This document shows positions 58,397 through 64,000 of a stretch of 64,000 bases of DNA, piece by piece (the stretch's first letter is position 1; every line of letters starts with the position of its first letter). A program made the position numbers and the translations under genes. The notes under the pieces were generated by a model, which was given only the letters and a program-made list of their open reading frames with translations, ran no database searches and was not told where the DNA came from. Source of the stretch: Sphingobium nicotianae (GTDB lineage: Bacteria; Pseudomonadota; Alphaproteobacteria; Sphingomonadales; Sphingomonadaceae); NCBI RefSeq assembly GCF_018603885.1, contig NZ_JAHGAW010000011.1:143557-207556 (forward strand), read 5' to 3'.

Positions 58397-59827
58397 TCAG
58401 GGCTGCTGCACCTGGACGAGCATGCCCGGGGCGTTGGCGGTGCCTTCACGGATCGCGAGCCAGCGTCGGCTGGACGGTGCGTCCGCCTGGACCACCTGCC
58501 TGATCGGGCCGGTCGCATTGACGATAGCCGAGCCCGCCGGATTGGTCGTGAAGTTGGCGAGCGGCTCGACCTCACCGGTGCCGTCGGCATTGGCCGCAAG
58601 CACGAGCTGATAGGGGTGCTTGGGCATCAGTCCCGTCACCGAGGCCTGCAGAATCTGGATCAGGCCCTGGTCAAAGAGCGTAACGCTGGTCACCGCCTTG
58701 CCGCCCATGCCGAGCGCCAGCTTGGTCGTCTGGCCGGAGACACCGAGCGGTTGCAGGTTCTGAAGTCCATCGCCCTGTGGCACCGCATTGGCGACATAAC
58801 CGATGGCCTGGGGCGCCTGGCCGATCGGCACGGTGCCGACAAGTCTGTTGGTCACGGTGTCGATTATCGCCAGGCCGTCGTCATTCTCAAGGCCGACGAA
58901 GATGCGGCGACCATCGCCCGATGGCCAGACGCCGTGCGGAAGTCGTCCGACCGGGATGGTTGCGACCTTCTCATAGTTGTCCGTCCGGAACACTTGCACC
59001 TCGCCGAGACCTCCGACGGTAACATAAGCGAAAAGGCCCTTGGCCGTCCGCGCGAAATTGACGTGGTTGGTGATCGGACCGGTCTCGATCACCTTGAGCG
59101 TGGCGAAGGGCGCCTTGGCGTCGATCACGACCGTCTTGCCAATGTCTTTGAGCGTATACCAAACCTGCTTACCGTCCGGCGTTGCTGCGATGTTGGGGCA
59201 GAAGGAGCTGGGCTGCGCGACGCGGCCGACGATGCTGTGGGAAGCCACGTCGAACACGACCAGTTCAGGATTGAACGACGAGCAGACATAGCCGTATTTT
59301 CCGTCGGGCGAGAAGATCGTCATGCCTGGCCCACCCGGTGTCTTGAGCCTTGCCGTCTCTTCATAGGTGGCCGGATCGAGCACCGAGATATAGTCCTCAC
59401 CGCGCACCGTCACCCAGACCTCCTTGCCGTCCGGCGTGAAGAAGGCCTCGTGCGGGCTGCGGCCGACATAGGTCGTGTGTTTGACGCTGTTGGTGGCGGT
59501 ATCGATGAAGGTCACGGAGTTCGATCCGATCGAGACGACCGCCAGCGTCTTGCCATCGGGCGAGAAGCCAAGCCCGTGGACCAGCACCTGGCCCTTGTAG
59601 AGCGGGCTGAAATTGGCCGGTTGAGGATCGCCCAGGCGGATCACGCCGAGCAGCTTTCCATCGATCGGATCGGTGACCGAGACGGTGTTCGAGAATTGCT
59701 CGGCGGCATAGACGCGGTCGAGATGGCTCGCCGGAACGCTGCGGTTCCAGGGCGCTTGCGCGGCATCCTGGGCGAGCGCGGGGGAGGTTGCTGTGGCAAG
59801 TGCCAGGAATAGGGCCGTGGTCTTCAT
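58397..59827 (-). CDS. Secreted YncE-like beta-propeller protein
   Basis: The 476-aa protein has a signal peptide (ALFLALATATSPALAQDA). It has about six 40-residue YVTN-type propeller repeats with motifs such as GLGFSPDGKTLAVVSIG and FFTPDGKEVWVTVRGE. A C-terminal segment of other composition (about 380-476) follows. It acts in the periplasm, and YncE relatives have been suggested to bind DNA or metals, with no proven role here. It lies between DUF305 and the ECF sigma factor. Confidence 0.8.
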   Translation of the reverse strand: MKTTALFLALATATSPALAQDAAQAPWNRSVPASHLDRVYAAEQFSNTVSVTDPIDGKLLGVIRLGDPQPANFSPLYKGQVLVHGLGFSPDGKTLAVVSIGSNSVTFIDTATNSVKHTTYVGRSPHEAFFTPDGKEVWVTVRGEDYISVLDPATYEETARLKTPGGPGMTIFSPDGKYGYVCSSFNPELVVFDVASHSIVGRVAQPSSFCPNIAATPDGKQVWYTLKDIGKTVVIDAKAPFATLKVIETGPITNHVNFARTAKGLFAYVTVGGLGEVQVFRTDNYEKVATIPVGRLPHGVWPSGDGRRIFVGLENDDGLAIIDTVTNRLVGTVPIGQAPQAIGYVANAVPQGDGLQNLQPLGVSGQTTKLALGMGGKAVTSVTLFDQGLIQILQASVTGLMPKHPYQLVLAANADGTGEVEPLANFTTNPAGSAIVNATGPIRQVVQADAPSSRRWLAIREGTANAPGMLVQVQQP

Positions 59828-59839
59828 GTCAATGTTCCT

Positions 59840-60211
59840 TCACGGGGTTTCGTGGCCGGGCTGCTGGGTGGGAGCGGGCGCGGACGGGGGCAGAGGGTCG
59901 CCCATCGCGAGGCGCATCGCCGCGATCTCCTGCTGCTGATCGACGATGATCTCCTGGGCGATGCGCTTGAGATTGGGGTCGGAGCCATAGCGCAGCTCCG
60001 CCACCGCCATTTCGATCGCGCCCTGATGGTGCGGGATCATCATGTTAACGAAATCGCGGTCGACATTGCCGGTGGCCGGCACGTGCATGTCCGCCATCAT
60101 GCGGTCCATCGCGACGCCCATTGCCCTGGCGAATTCGGATGGCAGCCCCGACGCCTGCGCGGCCGAGGCGACCAGCAAAGCTGCTGGGAACAGGAATTTG
60201 GATCGGTTCAT
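59840..60211 (-). CDS. DUF305 family periplasmic protein
   Basis: ATG 60209-60211 (MNRSKFLFPAALL) after gagggcc gives 123 aa, with an ATG 12 bases earlier as alternative. The signal peptide ends near ASAAQASG. The DUF305 signature is NMMIPHHQGAIEMA, rich in Met and His and thought to bind metal such as copper in some members. It is first in the four-gene operon DUF305-YncE-sigma-anti-sigma. Confidence 0.83.
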   Translation of the reverse strand: MNRSKFLFPAALLVASAAQASGLPSEFARAMGVAMDRMMADMHVPATGNVDRDFVNMMIPHHQGAIEMAVAELRYGSDPNLKRIAQEIIVDQQQEIAAMRLAMGDPLPPSAPAPTQQPGHETP

Positions 60212-60504
60212 GCTGGCCCTCATTCGATTACGAATGAGCGTTTGACACCCGCGCGATCAATTTATTCCATCGAGCAATGCAAAAGATGCAAATCATCAAG
60301 GTTGGTCAACGAGCGCTACCTTCGGGTGCGCGTTGCGTGCCGCCGCCCATTCAGACTGCGACGCCCGCCTTTGTGAACCGAGCATAAGCGATGAAAGAGG
60401 CGTTCGGTGGCTAGCCCCGCTCGTGGGCAACAGCTGCGCCAGGTGGGAACGCGCTTCGGTATTGTCGAAAGTCCGCGAGAGAAAAGCTGCCGTACGCCTA
60501 CTCC

Positions 60505-61416
60505 CTATGAGGTTTGCCCTGCCGCAATGGCGGGTGGAAAATCCCGAGCAAGGTGGTCGATCAGTGCGCGGACCGCAGGTGGCAGACCTCTCCGTGTCGT
60601 GAATACGAGGTGCACGTTCCCAACTTGTGCGTGCCAATCCGGCAGCACTCGTACCAACTTGCCCGACTGCAGCATGGCGCGGCAGACACGGTCGGGCAAC
60701 AGTGCGACGCCAAGACCGGCAACGGCGGCGCTGAGTAGCTGATCAATATTCGTGCAGCCGAGACGGGGCTCTACACGAAGCATCTGCTTTCGACCGTCGG
60801 TTGCCTCCAGATTCCAGCCTGCGACGTCATGCTCATCGTCCGTCGACAGTGCAGGCAGCGATGCGAGCTGTTCCACCGAGGCGATCTGACTAGCAAGCTG
60901 GGGACTGGCAACGAGGATCCGGACGGATCGGCCCAGTGACCGGACCGTGAGTTCCGCATCTGTGGCGAGATCCACCCGCACCCGCAACGCCAGATCGATC
61001 CGCTCTTCGATAAGATCGACGGCGCGGTCCGTAACGATCAGCTGCAACCGTACCTTAGGATATCGAGCGAGAAAGGATGTCACCACGTCCGAGACAGGCG
61101 CGACCATACCGGTCGGGCAGCTGAACCGGATGCGGCCATGCGGTTCAACCTGCGCCTGCATCACCAACGCCTCGGCCTGCTCGGCCTCGGCAAGCATAGC
61201 GCGGCATCGCTCGTAAAAGGCCTGACCGGTTTCGGTCACACGGAAACGCCGGCTCGAGCGCTCGATCAAACGAAGCCCCAATCGTTCCTCAAGCGCCGCG
61301 ATCCGCCGGCTGAGCTTGGATTTGGGCTCACGAAGCGCGCGACCTGCCGCGGCGAAACCGCCGTGACCGACGACTTCCGCGAAATAAGCAAGATCGTTCA
61401 GGTCGGCGCGCATCAT
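60505..61416 (-). CDS. LysR-family transcriptional regulator
   Basis: The 303-aa protein has the N-terminal helix-turn-helix DLNDLAYFAEVVGHGGFAAA, then LREPKSKLSRRIAALEERLG, and a LysR effector domain containing VPPVR-type strands (RLQLIVTDRAVDLIEERIDL). It is divergent from the SDR gene with 110 bases between, the classic LysR-target arrangement. The first two codons are both ATG. Confidence 0.88.
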   Translation of the reverse strand: MMRADLNDLAYFAEVVGHGGFAAAGRALREPKSKLSRRIAALEERLGLRLIERSSRRFRVTETGQAFYERCRAMLAEAEQAEALVMQAQVEPHGRIRFSCPTGMVAPVSDVVTSFLARYPKVRLQLIVTDRAVDLIEERIDLALRVRVDLATDAELTVRSLGRSVRILVASPQLASQIASVEQLASLPALSTDDEHDVAGWNLEATDGRKQMLRVEPRLGCTNIDQLLSAAVAGLGVALLPDRVCRAMLQSGKLVRVLPDWHAQVGNVHLVFTTRRGLPPAVRALIDHLARDFPPAIAAGQTS

Positions 61417-61526
61417 CGTTCCTTTCGTGGAACGCTACGTGCCAAAATCGCCGACTACAAGCAACGTCGTCCCGGCTTCATCTCCAACGAGCGGCAGTCC
61501 GCCGCAGAAGATGCAGGAGACGTACA

Positions 61527-62279
61527 ATGACAGATCGTTTCAAGAGCAAGGTGGTCGTCGTCACCGGCGGCACCAGTGGCATCGGCCTTGCTATTGCCAA
61601 GGCGTTCGTCGCGGAAGGCGCGGCGGTCTTCATCACCGGCCGCCGTCAGGAGGTCCTCGATGCCGCGGTGAAGAAGATTGACGGCCGGGTCACGGGCGTG
61701 CGCGCCGACATGTCGAAGCTCGCCGACATCGACCGGGTCTATGATGCCGTCCAGCAGCAGCACGCCCAAATCGACGTCATCATCGCGAACGCCGGCGGCG
61801 GCACGATGCTTCCGCTGGGCGCGATCACCGAGGAGCAATATCAGCAGACGTTCGACACGAACGTGAAGGGCACGATCTTCACCGTGCAGAAGGCATTGCC
61901 GCTATTAAAGGATGGCGGCTCGATCATCCTCATGAGTTCCAACGCCGGTTCCTCGGGAACGCCCGCGTTCAGCGTCTATGGCGCGAGCAAAGCTGCAGTG
62001 CGCAACCTGGCGCGCAGCTGGATCCTCGATCTCAAGGACCGTCACATCCGCGTGAACGTCGTCAGCCCGGGGCCGACCGACACGATCGGCCTGACCGACG
62101 TATTCGGCGGCGGCAAACAGGCGCAGGGCATCAAGGACTATCTCGCCACGCAGATCCCGGTCGGCCGCGTGGGCGAGCCCGAGGAGATCGCCAAGGCCAC
62201 GCTCTTCCTGGCATCGGACGATGCGAGCTTCATCAACGGTGCCGAGTTGTTCGTGGACGGCGGCATCACCCAGATCTGA
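61527..62279 (+). CDS. Short-chain dehydrogenase/reductase
   Basis: The 250-aa protein has the Rossmann motif VTGGTSGIGLAIAKAF, IIANAGGG, the catalytic Ser in LMSSNAGSSG, and YGASKAAVRNLARSW with Tyr and Lys. The C-terminal loop is DDASFINGAELFVDGG. It is an NAD(P)-dependent oxidoreductase of the glucose-dehydrogenase/3-oxoacyl-reductase class, with an unknown substrate. The divergent LysR gene is its likely regulator. Confidence 0.9.
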   Translation: MTDRFKSKVVVVTGGTSGIGLAIAKAFVAEGAAVFITGRRQEVLDAAVKKIDGRVTGVRADMSKLADIDRVYDAVQQQHAQIDVIIANAGGGTMLPLGAITEEQYQQTFDTNVKGTIFTVQKALPLLKDGGSIILMSSNAGSSGTPAFSVYGASKAAVRNLARSWILDLKDRHIRVNVVSPGPTDTIGLTDVFGGGKQAQGIKDYLATQIPVGRVGEPEEIAKATLFLASDDASFINGAELFVDGGITQI

Positions 62280-62405
62280 ACTGGATGGTCCGACCGCCCA
62301 AGAGATCAGCCGGTCGGCAGCTGCCCCGACGCGGGGCGCTACAATGATCGCTCAACGCCCGCGAGATGCACGTCTGGCGATCACCTTTGCGTAGGACACA
62401 GCAAC

Positions 62406-63416
62406 ATGTCAAAAATGGAAGATATTCAGCTTACCCGTCGCACCTTCGCCAGCGTCGCCGCGACCAGCGCTCTAGCCACGATGGTCCCCCCGGCGGCGGC
62501 TGCCCACAGCGGCGTTGACACGACTACCACGACCTCCGGCAAGCCGGGGACGTTCTGGCCCAACGGGGCGCGGCTGGCGATCAGCATCTCCCTGATGTTC
62601 GAAGGAGGCGGCCAGCCGGTCTCAGGAGCCGGAGGTGCCGTGCCCGAGCCGATCAAGCCCGGTTACCCCGACCAGGTAACGAACGCCTTTTTCGAATATG
62701 GCCCGAACGAGGGCATCCCGCGGGCGCTCGATCTGTTCGACAAGCACGATATCAAGATGACGTCCTTTATGATCGGCGAGGCAATCGAGAAGCATCCCGA
62801 GTTGGCGAGCGAGATCGTGCGGCGCGGCCACGAGCCGGGCGCGCATGGCACGATCTGGTCGGCCTCCTACGACATGTCGCGCGAGCAGGAAAAAGCATTC
62901 ATCAAGGAATCGGCCGACACCATCCGTCGCATTACCGGCGTGCAGCCGATTGGCTGGAACGCTTATTTCATCCGCAACTCGGTCAACATCTCGGAGACGC
63001 TGCAAGACCTCGGCTTCCTCTACAGCATCGACGAGCCGAGCCGCGACGAGCCCTTCATCATTCCGGTGCGCGGCCGCGATTTCGCCATTGTACCCTACAC
63101 GCTACATATGAACGACATGAACTTCCCTTTCCAGGGCTATGACCCGCATGCCCACGAACAGGCGCTTCGCGACGAGTTCGACCAGCTTTACGAAGAGGCC
63201 GGGACCAGGCGGCGAATGATGGTGATCGGCATGCACGACCGCCTGAGCGGCCACGCCAATCGCATCCGCGTGCTGGATCGTTTCTTCACCTATGCCAAGA
63301 GCCATGAAGGCGTGTGGTTCGCGCGCAAGGACGAGATCGCCCGCTGGGCGCTTCAGCAGCGACAGAAGACCCCAATCGTCCATCGCGGACCGCCTGCTGA
63401 AACCGGACTGCCGTAA
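62406..63416 (+). CDS. Polysaccharide-deacetylase-like protein (PuuE/allantoinase-type)
   Basis: The 336-aa protein begins with a Tat-type signal (LTRRTFASVAATSALATMVP) and has a NodB-like domain containing YGPNEGIPRALDLFDKHDIK, GHEPGAHGTIWSAS and MVIGMHDRLSGHANRIRVLD. The canonical TFDDG motif 1 is not visible; LMFEGGGQP stands in its place, as in PuuE allantoinase-like members. It may hydrolyse a cyclic amide or N-acetyl group in the periplasm. It lies 126 bases after the SDR gene. Confidence 0.75.
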   Translation: MSKMEDIQLTRRTFASVAATSALATMVPPAAAAHSGVDTTTTTSGKPGTFWPNGARLAISISLMFEGGGQPVSGAGGAVPEPIKPGYPDQVTNAFFEYGPNEGIPRALDLFDKHDIKMTSFMIGEAIEKHPELASEIVRRGHEPGAHGTIWSASYDMSREQEKAFIKESADTIRRITGVQPIGWNAYFIRNSVNISETLQDLGFLYSIDEPSRDEPFIIPVRGRDFAIVPYTLHMNDMNFPFQGYDPHAHEQALRDEFDQLYEEAGTRRRMMVIGMHDRLSGHANRIRVLDRFFTYAKSHEGVWFARKDEIARWALQQRQKTPIVHRGPPAETGLP

Positions 63417-63431
63417 ATTTCCATGCAGAAA

Positions 63432-63461
63432 ACAGACGCCCCGCGTGAAAGGGGCGCCTGT
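63432..63461 (+). terminator. Terminator-like hairpin after the deacetylase gene
   Basis: acagacgcccc (63432-63442) pairs with ggggcgcctgt (63451-63461) with one mismatch and an eight-base loop, followed by ttcttcc. It is a plausible intrinsic terminator. Confidence 0.55.
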
Positions 63462-63649
63462 TCTTCCTCATCGACGACGAGCCTATCAAATCAACCGAAG
63501 ACGGCAGCCGTGTCGTGAGCGCGCTGTTGTCGATCTTCTCCAGCGTCGCGCTGAGAGTGAATTGGTCATCGGCAGCCGACGTCGCGCGGAGCATGGCAGC
63601 GCAATCCTGAGGTTTGGCGGGCCGCCCGGCGAAACGCCGAGCAATCGCC

Positions 63650-63815
63650 AACTAGGGAGGTCCGCTTTTTTGCGGAAACGGACCTTTAGGCTCTTTGTAC
63701 TGAACGGCTCACTTTGGTCGGCAGCAGGCCTCGCGCACACCGTGAACGATCGTCCGCTTCCCCTTCATCGCCGCTCAAAAGCAGACATTCCGGACTGTTG
63801 TCTAATTGATTTCGA
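63650..63815. repeat. Possible dispersed intergenic repeat with aggtccgc hairpin
   Basis: Nested arms (aggtccg/cggacct; tccgc/gcgga) flank a T-run at about 63657-63685, followed by agcagacattcc near 63780. This combination resembles widely repeated intergenic sequences I recall from alphaproteobacterial genomes, whose conceptual peptides contain KADI. That recognition is from memory. Confidence 0.35.
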
Positions 63816-64000
63816 CATTGGTATCTCCTCCACCGCTGGCCAATGGTTGTCTGCGAGGTCACCGGACTGCCGGGGAGGCACCTTGTCCGAGCCTTCATGA
63901 TCGCGGCCGGGCGTTATGGGGTGGACGTCTCTGTGTCCGACACGAGGTTTGATCCTCCACGATCCGGGCGAGATCGTCCTGGCATGGCTGAGCGGGCGAA

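Larger units (their letters stand above)
63417..64000. other. Terminal stretch without a convincing gene
   Basis: The hairpin annotated at 63432-63461 follows the deacetylase. From about 63650 to 63815 the sequence reads like a repeated intergenic element (see separate entry). A small frame from 63897 is open to the end of the window but has no family features. I see no supported gene in these 584 bases. Confidence 0.45.

Noticed and set aside
63292..63900. 202-aa plus-strand frame at the right end
   Set aside because: It starts inside the deacetylase gene and runs through the hairpin and repeat region, and it looks like repeat sequence rather than a gene.

Overview
The window reads as an alphaproteobacterial chromosome of the Sphingomonadales type (Sphingomonas/Sphingobium-like). 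The support is high GC, the order hemE | origin | PPSR kinase-maf-aroE-coaE-dnaQ, the linked mnmE-mnmG-rsmG-parA-parB cluster, a DUF1491/MmcB/SleB group, a giant NAD-glutamate dehydrogenase and a TonB receptor. No species is claimed.

Region 1 (1-12.8 kb): the tail of an MCE/MlaD lipid-transport operon, pepN, an SDR epimerase, a DMT exporter and threonine aldolase. A probable surface-glycan module follows: a 587-aa degenerate methyltransferase, a 717-aa three-domain enzyme (FkbM methyltransferase, 2OG-Fe(II) oxygenase, second methyltransferase), then the Kdo genes kdsD and kdsA.

Region 2 (12.8-34.7 kb): the replication-origin neighbourhood. All genes from parB to hemE read leftward and all genes from the PPSR kinase to the cyclophilin read rightward. 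They diverge from a 293-bp gap after hemE that holds two perfect DnaA boxes, three near-matches and an AT-rich stretch, so this is the likely oriC. Three parS-like palindromes lie 6-10 kb to its left, inside or beside rsmG, mnmG and mnmE. mnmG-rsmG-parA-parB are joined by 4-base ATGA overlaps, as are PPSR-maf-aroE. The left arm also holds rho, two TerC paralogues and hemJ. The right arm holds hpf, ptsN, a thioesterase, DUF1491, a SleB hydrolase, mmcB, acs and a secreted cyclophilin.

Region 3 (34.7-41.1 kb): NAD-glutamate dehydrogenase and a PAS-domain protein, ending at tRNA-Thr(CGT).

Region 4 (41.1-64 kb): an accessory segment starting with a P4-type integrase immediately 3' of the tRNA gene, which suggests an integrated island whose far end was not found. 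It carries two tiny ORFs overlapping behind the integrase, rlmJ, a two-component locus with one response regulator and two kinases, a TonB receptor, and a decayed IS30-family element with 26-bp ends. Next comes a sulfite oxidation operon (LysR with an in-frame stop, SLAC1/TehA-type channel, Tat-exported molybdenum sulfite dehydrogenase, cytochrome c). It is followed by a DUF305-YncE-ECF sigma-anti-sigma operon and a LysR/SDR/polysaccharide-deacetylase group.

The best candidates for something undescribed are the three-domain glycan-modifying enzyme beside kdsD-kdsA, the integrase-coupled mini-ORFs, the perfect palindrome before acs, and the secreted DUF305-YncE-ECF module. No CRISPR array or rRNA was seen.
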